Positions 25,501 through 33,081 of a stretch of 55,925 bases of DNA are shown here, piece after piece (position 1 is the stretch's first letter; every line of letters begins with the position of its first letter). The translations under genes and the position numbers were made by a program. The DNA lies in the NCBI GenBank assembly GCA_017525225.1, contig JAFXTB010000146.1:1-55925 (forward strand), written 5' to 3'. Under the pieces are notes generated by a model. That model had not been told where the DNA came from and did not search any database. It saw only the letters and a program-made list of their open reading frames with translations. This stretch comes from Kiritimatiellia bacterium. GTDB taxonomy: Bacteria > Verrucomicrobiota > Kiritimatiellia > RFP12 > UBA1067.

Positions 25501-25813
25501 CGGATCGGTCATTAAGGACTCCACGCAGGGCAAGCAGATCGTCGAGCTTCTGCGCAAGGGATGCGAGGGCAAGAGCGAACCACTCGCCGCCCTGTGCAAG
25601 GCGTTCAACAAGGAGACGAAGGACGGGTTCAAGATGGACGCCTACTCCGCGCTCCTCTCAAAGGCAATCGACGCCATTTCCGAGCAGAAGGCCGAGGGGG
25701 ACGTCGAATCGCTTTTCAACTCGACCGAAACGACCGCGTTGCAAGGCGATTGTTCGCACATCGACGCCTTCGAGCTTGTGGCATTCTTCGTGGTGAAGGA
25801 GGCCGTGGCTTGA
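22523..25813 (+). CDS. Snf2-like (superfamily 2) helicase of an expanded type III restriction locus
   Basis: A 1096-residue SF2 ATPase. Residues 1-250 form an N-terminal region resembling the phospholipase-D-like domain of defence helicases (IQDMFIVETEAGSIVYIP, then GGFTADTLGYERGQ), but I see no HKD catalytic motif. The helicase core has Walker A ADSVGLGKTFTALAV (about 289-296), motif II VVIDESHNFRN (about 379-382), motif III LMLSATPVNNRF and the C-terminal lobe GTDCISEGQNLQDCDCVVNY with QRFGRVDRIGT (about 832-842). It is followed by DUF4391 (TTGA overlap), Mod and Res, so it probably works with the restriction system, perhaps translocating on DNA. A short palindrome (23073-23088) sits in frame at about residue 184. 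Confidence 0.88.
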   Translation: MTINTQQDFAGTETPKTIDNVSCRLGDDIASSLGPDSTVYVASSGFSLSAFEHLADELERVKAVRFIFTAPTFVPQEAVKEKIKKERREFFIPGVGEASLLGTEYEIRLRNRLMQKAVAKRCGEWIRKGNVKFASVAEFGQIQDMFIVETEAGSIVYIPFGGFTADTLGYERGQYSSAISTRLCGAYAAPFRTRFGEVWAGGGLRDVTEQLAEHISTVYRDNEPELVYFLVLKYLFEEALKDFDEDTMPNAAVGYEDTLVWKKLFDFQHDAAIAIINKLEKYSGCILADSVGLGKTFTALAVIRYYELRNKNVLVLCPKKLESNWNVYNKPMYRNNPFAAEKLRYDVLCHTDIQRERGQSNGLDLAKVNWGGYDLVVIDESHNFRNDKGDYLDKETRYQTLMRKVMREGVKTKVLMLSATPVNNRFNDLRNQLRLAYGGGSDEMNRTLGAGSRTVEAIFRDAERAFDAWTDDESGPRTAEALFKVLPSDFLELLDAVTIARSRKHIERFYDTSAVGKFPAHLPAQSEQCPISTDPDAVKIKELNDALIARSFCVYTPTMYILPSRKQHYDDLTATHTRRGGTIHQEGREYTLKNLMVINVLKRLESSVYSFRKTLTGILAKNESLLRVLESGGSIDFGGGGEEAEGMDDEDEISALAVGKHSIDVKDLDVESYKRDLKADIVAFRDILAKIEPIDPAHDAKLKRLKEIIAAKVDAPFNDGNRKLLVFSAFADTAAYLYHELAPVLKRELDVDCGIVTGKDTPRATVKLDAPDFQEVLSRFSPMSKERPDFNTPDGHIDVLFGTDCISEGQNLQDCDCVVNYDIHWNPVRIIQRFGRVDRIGTKNASVKLVNFWPDIDLNEYIDLTDRVKNRMQAVNIAGTGHDNPLAEGDDVGFRDEPLSRMKGGEIVDMESLKTGVSITDLGLNEYALALKKYMEEHPGLSSVPPGINAVIEAKPDEGLVPGVVFFLRNRDEKLRNEANYFHPFYAVYLAADGSVIKDSTQGKQIVELLRKGCEGKSEPLAALCKAFNKETKDGFKMDAYSALLSKAIDAISEQKAEGDVESLFNSTETTALQGDCSHIDAFELVAFFVVKEAVA

Positions 25814-26463
25814 CGGCATTCCCCCAGAGCGCCGCTTACGGCAAGAAGATTCCTTTCGCCACGTTGAGGCGGCAGGGTATCGCACCGCGCTATGGTGACT
25901 ACATCAAGTCGCTCGTCTGGGCGTACAAGTTGAGTCCCGAGACGATGCAGCTTGCCGCGACGGATTCCGTCAAGGAAATCGAGGTGATGGATCTCGCCGT
26001 GAAGGACAAATGCTCCGGGTTGCGCTCGCTCGCCGCCGTCATTTCTGCCCTCGACAAGATCATACCGAGTCCGCTGATCTTCCGTGTGTTCGACGAAGAG
26101 GGGCGGGCGCTCAAAATCGCATTCAACCTCAAGACGTCCGGCGGCGTGGCGCATGGCGACAGCGAAGTGTTCCGGCTGTTCCACACGGATGAGACCGACC
26201 TTCCCCTGCCGCAGGGCCTTACCACGCTGGAGTCGTTCTACAAGCGCTTCGCGGTGGCGGTCGATGGCATGACGACATCTCCAGACGAATCGCTGCGCGA
26301 CCTCGACGCACGGCACTACCGCCTTGAATCGCTGAACGCCGAACTTGCGGACATCGAGAAGAAGATTTCAAAGGAAGTGCAGCTCGACCGGAAGTACGCG
26401 CTCGCCAAGGAAAAGCAGACAATTGTGAAGGAGATCAAGCAATGCCAGAACTCGAAAAAGTGA
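25810..26463 (+). CDS. DUF4391-family protein
   Basis: A 217-residue protein whose sequence (YIKSLVWAYKLSPETMQL, EIEVMDLAVKD, IPSPLIFRVF, LKIAFNLKTSGG) fits my recollection of the DUF4391 family, which accompanies Snf2-type helicases and type III methyltransferases; its biochemical role is unknown to me. The C-terminal 50 residues are a predicted coiled coil (LNAELADIEKKISKEVQLDR). The TTG at 25810 is chosen because it overlaps the helicase stop as TTGA; longer upstream readings run through the helicase gene. It overlaps mod by 22 bases. It may be an adaptor between helicase and methyltransferase (inference). Confidence 0.7.
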   Translation: MTAFPQSAAYGKKIPFATLRRQGIAPRYGDYIKSLVWAYKLSPETMQLAATDSVKEIEVMDLAVKDKCSGLRSLAAVISALDKIIPSPLIFRVFDEEGRALKIAFNLKTSGGVAHGDSEVFRLFHTDETDLPLPQGLTTLESFYKRFAVAVDGMTTSPDESLRDLDARHYRLESLNAELADIEKKISKEVQLDRKYALAKEKQTIVKEIKQCQNSKK

Positions 26464-28331
26464 AATGCTCGACGCCTGATTTCGCGAAGGAGAACGCGAA
26501 GAAGCTGCTCGCTTTGTTCCCTGAATGCGAGGGACAGAGGGGAGAGGTTGACATCGACAAGCTCCGCCAGGTGTTGTCCTCTACGGCCATCGAGGGCAAC
26601 GTGGAACGCTACCAGTTCACATGGCCGGGCAAGCGCAACGCAATGGCGGCGGCGAGCGCGGCAACCACAAAGACCCTGCGCCCCTGTGCGGCGGAAAGCG
26701 TCGGCAGGGATGGAACGCCCGGCGGCTTCGATTCGGAGAACCTCTACATTGAGGGCGACAATCTCGAAGTGTTGAAGCTCCTCCAGACGAGCTACGCGGG
26801 CAAGGTGAAGATGATCTACATCGACCCGCCTTACAACACGGGACACGATTTCGTCTATCGCGACCGCTTCTCACTTACGCAGAAGGAGCTTGATGACAAT
26901 GCCGGCGCGTTCGACGAGGACGGCAACCGATTCGAGGTCAACGACTCCGCCGAGGCGCGTTATCATTCCAATTGGTGTTCGATGATGTATCCGCGCCTGA
27001 AACTGGCACGAAACCTTCTCCGTGATGATGGCGTGATTTTCATTTCGATTGACGATAATGAGGTGGCGAATTTGCGAAAGTTGTGCGATGAGGTGTTTGG
27101 AGAGCACAACTTTGTTGCAAATTTTCTTTGGAAAAAGAAAGGAACAACGTCAAATGTTGAAGGCGCAGAGGTTAGCTCATTGACAGACGCAACACTTTGC
27201 TACAAGAAATCGGAAACTGCGCACATTCATCCACGTGTTAAATCTAAAGAATGTCGCTCTTACCCGCTTCACGATAAAGAGGGGAAATATCGACTTACAA
27301 TAATTGAGAAGAAGGATACTGGAGATTACAAGCGAGATTCAATGAAATTCCAGATTATTGGCCATGCCCCAAGAGAAGGAAAAAGATGGCAGATAGGAGC
27401 GGACAAGGCAAAGGCGCTTGAGGCGAAGGGACGATTCGTATTTGACGGCGAAAAGGTTCAACTCAAAATTTATGATTTTGAAGACAAAGATACAACATCA
27501 GCTTGGCCAAATTTGTTTGATGATTGCGGCTCGTCAGATTCTGCTTCTCAGATGGTAAATCAAGACATAATGGGAGGAGCAGGCATATTTGACACTCCGA
27601 AACCAATAGAATTACTATTAAGGATATTGCTACTTAGTTCTGATGATGATTCAATTATTCTCGATTTCTTCTCTGGTTCAGCGACGACAGCCCATGCGGT
27701 GGTGCAGTTGAACGCAGAGGACGGCGGTTGCCGCAAGTTCATAATGGTGCAGTTGCCAGAACCGTGCGATGAAGATAGCGAGGCGGCGAAGGCGGGTTAT
27801 GCGAACATCTGCGAGATCGGCAAAGAGCGCATCCGCCGTGCGGGAAAGAAGATAGCCGAAGAGAATGCGACAATCGCGCCTAACCTCGACATCGGCTTCC
27901 GCGTTTTGAAGCTCGACACTTCATCCCTCCGCGATACGTCCGCAACGGTAAGCGAGACGAATCAGGAGTTCGCCAACTTTGAACGTGTCCGTTCTGATCG
28001 TTCGGCAGAGGACTTGCTCTTCCAGATGCTGCTTGAAACGCACATCCCGCTTTCAGAGCCGATTGTGAAGGCGAAGGTGTCGGGGAACGAGGTGTTGTTC
28101 GTGGGTATGGAGGCGGCGCGCTCGGCGAGCGCGCCCTACCAAAATGCGCCGCTGGCCGCGTGTCTTGATGCGAAGGCGAAGATGACGACGGAGTTCTTCA
28201 TCGAGATCGCGAAGCTCAAGCCGGGCATCGCGTTCTTCCGCGACGACGCCTTTGTCGATGATTCCGCGCGAACGAACCTTCAGCAGGTCTTCAACCAGTT
28301 CTCGCCCACGACGAGCATTAAGGTGATTTAA
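26442..28331 (+). CDS. mod: Type III DNA methyltransferase (Mod subunit)
   Basis: Site-recognising N6-adenine (beta-class) methyltransferase of a type III restriction-modification system. In the 629 residues the catalytic motif DPPYNTG (from D128) precedes the SAM-binding motif FFSGSATTAHAV (about 408-419), the beta-class order. The target-recognition region between them (about 205-405) is clearly AT-richer than the flanks, suggesting a swapped domain. Near residues 558-570 the peptide EAARSASAPYQ is encoded by a perfect hairpin repeat followed by CTACCA, matching a noncoding copy at 34111. Strong RBS AAGGAG; overlaps DUF4391. The stop codon overlaps that of the convergent vapC. Confidence 0.93.
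   Translation: MPELEKVKCSTPDFAKENAKKLLALFPECEGQRGEVDIDKLRQVLSSTAIEGNVERYQFTWPGKRNAMAAASAATTKTLRPCAAESVGRDGTPGGFDSENLYIEGDNLEVLKLLQTSYAGKVKMIYIDPPYNTGHDFVYRDRFSLTQKELDDNAGAFDEDGNRFEVNDSAEARYHSNWCSMMYPRLKLARNLLRDDGVIFISIDDNEVANLRKLCDEVFGEHNFVANFLWKKKGTTSNVEGAEVSSLTDATLCYKKSETAHIHPRVKSKECRSYPLHDKEGKYRLTIIEKKDTGDYKRDSMKFQIIGHAPREGKRWQIGADKAKALEAKGRFVFDGEKVQLKIYDFEDKDTTSAWPNLFDDCGSSDSASQMVNQDIMGGAGIFDTPKPIELLLRILLLSSDDDSIILDFFSGSATTAHAVVQLNAEDGGCRKFIMVQLPEPCDEDSEAAKAGYANICEIGKERIRRAGKKIAEENATIAPNLDIGFRVLKLDTSSLRDTSATVSETNQEFANFERVRSDRSAEDLLFQMLLETHIPLSEPIVKAKVSGNEVLFVGMEAARSASAPYQNAPLAACLDAKAKMTTEFFIEIAKLKPGIAFFRDDAFVDDSARTNLQQVFNQFSPTTSIKVI
28115..28135. repeat. REP-like hairpin inside mod
   Basis: GGCGCGCTC, loop GGC, GAGCGCGCC, followed by CTACCA. 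The same design (9-bp stem, GGC loop, CTACCA tail) is seen at 34111-34131 outside genes. Here it is read in frame. Confidence 0.75.
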
Positions 28332-28738
28332 GGTGAGATGATGTTGAGTGATGGGAAGAGCGCGCGAAAATCATCTGCATTGCGGGTGATGAGTCCGTCG
28401 TTGGCCTGTGCGAGCGCGCCAATCATCACGTCGGCGACGGGGCGTCTCGCAGCCTTGCCGGAACGTTTGCGTTGGATATGGTTGTTCCAGGCAGCGTGGG
28501 CGAGCGAGAGATCGTCTTCACCGAGAATTGGCGGAAGGTCTATTCCAATCTCAAAAAGAAAATCGCGTTCGCGTGCCTCGTCGCCGAGAAAGGCGGGCGA
28601 AAGCTCCACATACGTGAGCGGCGAGATGATGAGCCCGCCTTCGGCGTATTGGTCGATTACTTCTGCAGATGCGACGCCGAAAGTAGGATCGCCTTGGAGG
28701 ATGTCGAGAATGACGCATGTGTCGACGACCATGCTCAT
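28328..28738 (-). CDS. vapC: PIN-domain toxin, VapC-type
   Basis: A predicted Mg-dependent ribonuclease toxin of 136 residues. The PIN acidic residues are visible: D6 in MVVDTCVILD, E45 in LTYVELSPAF, D103 in RPVADVMIGA and D122/D123 in ITRNADDFRALFP. VapC toxins usually cleave tRNA or rRNA. It is downstream of vapB with a four-base overlap and converges on mod so tightly that the two stop codons overlap (TTA/TAA). This is an intact type II toxin-antitoxin module lying inside a restriction operon. Confidence 0.9.
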   Translation of the reverse strand: MSMVVDTCVILDILQGDPTFGVASAEVIDQYAEGGLIISPLTYVELSPAFLGDEARERDFLFEIGIDLPPILGEDDLSLAHAAWNNHIQRKRSGKAARRPVADVMIGALAQANDGLITRNADDFRALFPSLNIISP

Positions 28739-28992
28739 GGCTCTTCACCCTCGCGGAGTTCCTTCATCCATTCGGCCGTTGTGCGTGGCTTGCTGTATGT
28801 CGCAGCATAGCCGAGCATGGCCCGTGCACCTTTGCGCACGGGCTTGCGGACAATCGTTATCACGCAGGTGTAGCGGTCCTGCCCTTGATTCCACAGCAGC
28901 GTCGTTCCGGGCGTCATCTGCATGGATTCACGGATTGAGGCAGGAATTGAGACCTGACCGCGTTCAGTCACTTTTGTCACCAAGGTTTTCAT
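28735..28992 (-). CDS. vapB: AbrB/MazE-type antitoxin, VapB
   Basis: An 85-residue swapped-hairpin antitoxin starting MKTLVTKVTERGQVSIPASI, the AbrB/SpoVT fold, with a C-terminal toxin-wrapping tail (TAEWMKELREGEEP). I place the start at the ATG at 28992 rather than 29004: the 29004 codon lies inside the predicted -10 box, whereas 28992 is seven bases after it, matching the leaderless arrangement seen at other genes. Antitoxins of this family autoregulate through palindromes, and an 11-bp inverted repeat overlaps the promoter. Confidence 0.88.
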   Translation of the reverse strand: MKTLVTKVTERGQVSIPASIRESMQMTPGTTLLWNQGQDRYTCVITIVRKPVRKGARAMLGYAATYSKPRTTAEWMKELREGEEP

Positions 28993-29028
28993 GCCAGACA
29001 TCATACATCATGTCTGGCATCATGTCAA
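28991..29028 (-). promoter_or_regulatory. vapBC promoter with overlapping 11-bp inverted-repeat operator
   Basis: On the minus strand TTGACA (29023-29028), a 17-base spacer and TATGAT (29000-29005) form a near-consensus promoter. ATGCCAGACAT (28991-29001) and its exact complement ATGTCTGGCAT (29010-29020) flank an eight-base centre, covering the -10 and the vapB start. This is a convincing autoregulatory operator. It ends 20 bases before the divergent res start. Confidence 0.82.
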
Positions 29029-29040
29029 GAGGGTGATTTG

Positions 29041-32000
29041 ATGAAACTTCAATTTAAGAACCAGGTGTTCCAGGAGGCGGCGACGGCCGCCGTGTGCGAC
29101 GTGTTCGAGGGGCAGCCGTACCACGACCCAAATGTGTATACGGTCGATCCGGGAAAGGTAGTGGCTAGTAGTCAGTTGTCAGTGGCTAGTAGTGAAGTCT
29201 CTCTTCCGGGGTTTGAGACATTGCAACAGGCAACACTCGAATTGCCGGATGATCCGCCGGACGTGGGGTACAAGAACGCAGAGATCGAATTGCCGTTGGA
29301 CGTATTGCGCAAGAACCTACATGCCGTACAGGATCGGCAGAATTTTGAGCATTCGGTGATTAACGCCTCGCTTCCCGAGTTGGAAGTCGAGATGGAGACT
29401 GGAACGGGCAAGACGTTCGTGTACATCAAGACGATCTTCGAGTTGAACAAGCGGTACGGCTGGTCGAAGTTCATCATCATCGTCCCCGGCATAGCCATTC
29501 GCGAGGGCGTGAAGAAGTCGCTCGACATCATGTCTGACAAGTTCCTCGCCGACTACGGCAAGACGGCGAAGACTTACGTGTACAACTCCGCGCACCCGCA
29601 GGACGTATTGGACTTCTCGACGAATGCGGACATCCAGGTGCTCGTGATGAACGTGCAGGCGTTCAACGCCAGGAGCGAAGCGGCGCGTCGCATCTACATG
29701 GAACTCGACGAATTCGCCAGCCGCAAGCCCATTGACATGATCGCGGCGAATCGTCCGATCCTCATACTCGACGAACCGCAGAAGATGGAAGGGCGGGCGA
29801 CGAACGAGATGTTGCCGAAGTTCAATCCGCTGATGATTCTGCGCTACTCGGCGACGCACAAGACGATCCGCAATCTTGTTTATCGGTTGGATGCCATTGA
29901 CGCGTTCGAGCAGAAACTCGTGAAGAAGATCGAGCCGGTGTGCATTGACGTGTCAAACCGGGCGGGCGTGTACGAGTATGTCTATTGTTCTGAGATACGT
30001 CCGGGGAAGAGTGGTCCGGAGGCGGTGCTGGAGTTTCAGGTACAGCGCAAGACGGGGCAGATCGTCAACGAGACGCGCATCGTCCGGAAGGGCGACGACC
30101 TCTATCAACTTTCCAATAAGATGACGGTCTACAAGGATCGCTACCGCGTCATCGACCTCGGCGCCAAGGACGGGTACGGGAAGATCGAGTTCGAGAATGG
30201 TCTGACTCTCATGTCGGGGCAGGTAGCGGGCGACGTTACCGAGAAGGAGCTTCGCCGCATCCAGATACGCGAGGCGGTGAAGGCGCATCTCGACAAGGAG
30301 GTGCAGCTCTTTCCGCAGGGCGTGAAGGTACTGACGCTTTTCTTCATCGACAAGGTGGCGAACTACCGCGTCTATGCCGACGACAACGAGGGAACGAGCG
30401 GCGAATACGCCGTTATGTTCGAAGAGGAATACAGGCGGGCGATAAACGAGAGGCTGTCCGTCCTTGCAGGAGTGGGCATAGACCCTGCGCTGAAGAAGTA
30501 CTGGGAGGGAATCGATGCCGCCAAGACGCACTCTGGATACTTCGCCGAAGATAAGAAGCACCGTCTCGTCGATTCCAAGGACGGCAAGGAGAGCGAAAGC
30601 GACACAAGCGCCTACGACCTCATCCTCAAGAACAAGGAACAGCTCCTGTCGCTTTCGGAACCTGTCCGGTTCATCTTCTCACATTCCGCGCTGCGCGAGG
30701 GCTGGGACAACCCGAACGTGTTCGTGATGTGTCCGCTCAAGAAGCCCGATACGGGGAACGACGTCTCCCGGCGTCAGGAGGTGGGGCGTGGTCTGCGCCT
30801 CTCGGTGAACCAGAGCGGCGAACGGCAGGACGAACCGGCGACCGTCCACGACATCAACATCCTCACCGTGGTCGCGAACGAGGAGTTCTCCACCTACGTC
30901 AACGGTCTGCAAACGGAGATCATGGCGGCATGCGCCCGGCGTCCCGTGCTTGCGGACGCGGACTTCTTCAAGGGCAAGGTTCTCAAGGCTGAGATCGAGG
31001 TCAAGAAGACCGTGGTCGAGAACGGGAAGACGGTCGAGAAGACGGAGAAGGAAATCGTCACGCACGTCGTTACCGAGGCCGAGGCGAAAGCACTCAACAA
31101 GTGGCTCTACAAGAACGACTTCATTGACGACGGCGACAACGTTCTGCCCGCTTGGCGCGAGGCGCGTGACGCGGGGACGATCCCCGAACTGCCGCCGACG
31201 CTCACGAGCCTCACGCCGTTCGCGGAAGAGGTCAAGAAACTGGTTGATTCCGTTCGCGATCCGAACGCCATCAAGAAGTTTACGGAGACAAAGCGTCCCA
31301 AACCGCTCACGACGAACAAGAACTTCGCAAAGGACGAGTTCAAGGAGCTATGGAAGCGTATCAACCACAAGGCGGCGTACACCGTGGATTTTTCGAGCGC
31401 CGAGTTGATCAAGAAGGCCATCGACGCCCTTGACAGGCAGATCGACATCCCGAAGCTCACCTACACCGTCAAGAAGGCGACGCAGACGGCGGGCAACGCC
31501 TTTGCCGCCGGCGTACACGAGTCGCACAAGGTTGATGAGCACTACACCGACACGGGAATCAAGTACGACCTCATCGGAAAGGTCGCCGAGGGAACTGTCC
31601 TCACGCGCAAGACCGTGAGAGACATCCTCGCCGGAATGCAGAAGTTCCGCTTTGACCAGTTCAAAAACAACCCGGAGAAGTTCATCGCCGAGGTGATCCG
31701 CATCATCAATGAGCAGAAGGCGACGATGATTGTTGAGCATATCCAGTACCACATCCTTGAGGACACGTATTCAAGCGACATCTTCACCAAGAACCAGATG
31801 ATTCTTCCGGCGCAGATGACGCCGATTCGCGACGACGGCAAGCCGCTCCAGAAACACATCTACGACTTCCTTACGACCGACTCGTCCGGCGAGAAGGCTT
31901 TTGCAAAGGAACTGGACAACTCGGCGGAGGTCGTGGTGTACGCCAAGTTGCCGGGTGGCTTCGCCATTCCCACGCCGCTTGGAAGTTACAACCCCGACTG

Positions 32001-32229
32001 GGCGATTGCGTTCAAGGAGGGATCGGTCCAACACGTGTATTTCGTTGCCGAGACGAAAGGCTCGCTTTCGGAACTCCAGCTCCGTGAAATTGAGAAGGCG
32101 AAGATTGCCTGCGCCAAGAAGTTCTTTATATCCCTCGGCGTCAAGGGCACGCAGTACCATGTGACGTACAGGAAGGTCGCCTCGTACACAGACCTCATGA
32201 ACATGGCCAATTCGGAGAGTAGTGATTAG
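29041..32229 (+). CDS. res: Type III restriction endonuclease (Res subunit)
   Basis: ATP-dependent restriction subunit, partner of Mod, about 1062 residues. It has Walker A METGTGKTFVYI (about 117-128), motif II LILDEPQKMEG (about 241-251), late SF2 motifs SHSALREGWDNPNVF and RRQEVGRGLRLS, and a C-terminal PD-(D/E)xK nuclease visible as NPDWAIAF and YFVAETKG (about 984-1006). Residues of about 40-51 (VVASSQLSVASS) are encoded by a tandem repeat also found over the stop codon. The ATG at 29041 has GAGGG upstream; a TTG at 29038 is adjacent. It is separated from mod by the opposing vapBC, so it needs its own transcription or read-through. Confidence 0.93.
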   Translation: MKLQFKNQVFQEAATAAVCDVFEGQPYHDPNVYTVDPGKVVASSQLSVASSEVSLPGFETLQQATLELPDDPPDVGYKNAEIELPLDVLRKNLHAVQDRQNFEHSVINASLPELEVEMETGTGKTFVYIKTIFELNKRYGWSKFIIIVPGIAIREGVKKSLDIMSDKFLADYGKTAKTYVYNSAHPQDVLDFSTNADIQVLVMNVQAFNARSEAARRIYMELDEFASRKPIDMIAANRPILILDEPQKMEGRATNEMLPKFNPLMILRYSATHKTIRNLVYRLDAIDAFEQKLVKKIEPVCIDVSNRAGVYEYVYCSEIRPGKSGPEAVLEFQVQRKTGQIVNETRIVRKGDDLYQLSNKMTVYKDRYRVIDLGAKDGYGKIEFENGLTLMSGQVAGDVTEKELRRIQIREAVKAHLDKEVQLFPQGVKVLTLFFIDKVANYRVYADDNEGTSGEYAVMFEEEYRRAINERLSVLAGVGIDPALKKYWEGIDAAKTHSGYFAEDKKHRLVDSKDGKESESDTSAYDLILKNKEQLLSLSEPVRFIFSHSALREGWDNPNVFVMCPLKKPDTGNDVSRRQEVGRGLRLSVNQSGERQDEPATVHDINILTVVANEEFSTYVNGLQTEIMAACARRPVLADADFFKGKVLKAEIEVKKTVVENGKTVEKTEKEIVTHVVTEAEAKALNKWLYKNDFIDDGDNVLPAWREARDAGTIPELPPTLTSLTPFAEEVKKLVDSVRDPNAIKKFTETKRPKPLTTNKNFAKDEFKELWKRINHKAAYTVDFSSAELIKKAIDALDRQIDIPKLTYTVKKATQTAGNAFAAGVHESHKVDEHYTDTGIKYDLIGKVAEGTVLTRKTVRDILAGMQKFRFDQFKNNPEKFIAEVIRIINEQKATMIVEHIQYHILEDTYSSDIFTKNQMILPAQMTPIRDDGKPLQKHIYDFLTTDSSGEKAFAKELDNSAEVVVYAKLPGGFAIPTPLGSYNPDWAIAFKEGSVQHVYFVAETKGSLSELQLREIEKAKIACAKKFFISLGVKGTQYHVTYRKVASYTDLMNMANSESSD
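29158..29193 (+). repeat. AGTGGCTAGTAGT-type tandem repeat inside res
   Basis: Two copies of AGTGGCTAGTAGT separated by CAGTTGTC. It is translated in frame as a Val/Ala/Ser-rich insert. A related block overlaps the res stop at 32217-32253. Confidence 0.65.
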
Positions 32230-32253
32230 TTGTTAGTGGCTAGTGGTTAGTGG
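32217..32253 (+). repeat. TAGTGGCTAGTGGTTAGTGG-type repeat over the res stop codon
   Basis: The block begins inside the last codons of res, supplies its TAG stop and ends just before the RadC gene. It shares the core TAGTGGCTAGT with the internal res block at 29158. Confidence 0.65.
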
Positions 32254-32259
32254 AGCGAT

Positions 32260-33000
32260 ATGGGCAAGAAGCTCGAAGATAAGGACAAAAACAACTTCCA
32301 GAACCTCGCGGACGAGCTGAAGCCCCGCGAGCAGATGGCGTCGTTGCCTTCGGTGACGATGATGTCCTCTTCGTCGCTTCTTGCCATCATGCTCGGCCAC
32401 GGCGTGAACGGAATCAACGTGCTGGAGCTTTCCAACCGCCTCATCACGGCGTTCGGTTCCGCAACGGAGCTTGCCAAGGCCGACTGGCGCATGGTGATCG
32501 AGCGCGTGAGGGCGTACAACGAGGAGCATCCCGAAGCGCCGATCAAGGGAATCGGCAAGGTGCGTGCGCAGACCTTGTGTGCGGCGTTCGAGTTCGTCCG
32601 CCGCGCCTACGACGCGCATGACGAGGATTTTAAGACGCGGCCCGTGACAAGCTCGGACATCGCCTACGACCTTTTCAGGCGGGCGTTGCCGCCAAACACA
32701 AGGCAGGAGACATTCTTCGTCTTGCCGCTTGACGTGAAGGGCTGTCCGCTCAGTCTGCCAATCCCGGCCACAAAGGGCGTGGTCGATCAGGCTCCCGTCC
32801 ATGCGCGGGAGATACTCAAGCACGCCATCAGCTGGGGGGCGAAGTCCATCATCGTGGCGCACAACCACCCGACCGGCGACCCGACGCCCAGCGAAGAGGA
32901 CATCGCCGTGACGGCGCAACTCAAGTCCGCCGCCGAGATAGTTTCAATCCCGCTTAAGGCACATCTGGTATTAGGGGATGATCGTTACTATGTGTTATGA
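32260..33000 (+). CDS. radC: RadC-family JAMM/MPN-domain protein
   Basis: A 246-residue RadC homologue. An N-terminal helix-hairpin-helix-like region (about 30-115, with IKGIGKVRAQTLCAAFEF) is followed by the JAMM metalloprotease-like domain: ETFFVLPLDVKG, VHAREILKHAI and the zinc motif HNHPTGDPTPSEED (H201, H203, D214). The name comes from a historic repair phenotype; the true function is unclear, and RadC genes are frequent on mobile and defence islands. It lies 30 bases after res, probably in the same transcript. Confidence 0.88.
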   Translation: MGKKLEDKDKNNFQNLADELKPREQMASLPSVTMMSSSSLLAIMLGHGVNGINVLELSNRLITAFGSATELAKADWRMVIERVRAYNEEHPEAPIKGIGKVRAQTLCAAFEFVRRAYDAHDEDFKTRPVTSSDIAYDLFRRALPPNTRQETFFVLPLDVKGCPLSLPIPATKGVVDQAPVHAREILKHAISWGAKSIIVAHNHPTGDPTPSEEDIAVTAQLKSAAEIVSIPLKAHLVLGDDRYYVL

Positions 33001-33081
33001 ACCAGATTGAAATTTGTTGAAAAGGCTTTCTATACTAATGATGTCTATGAAGAACATGTTCGGCGGAGAGAAATAATAGAC

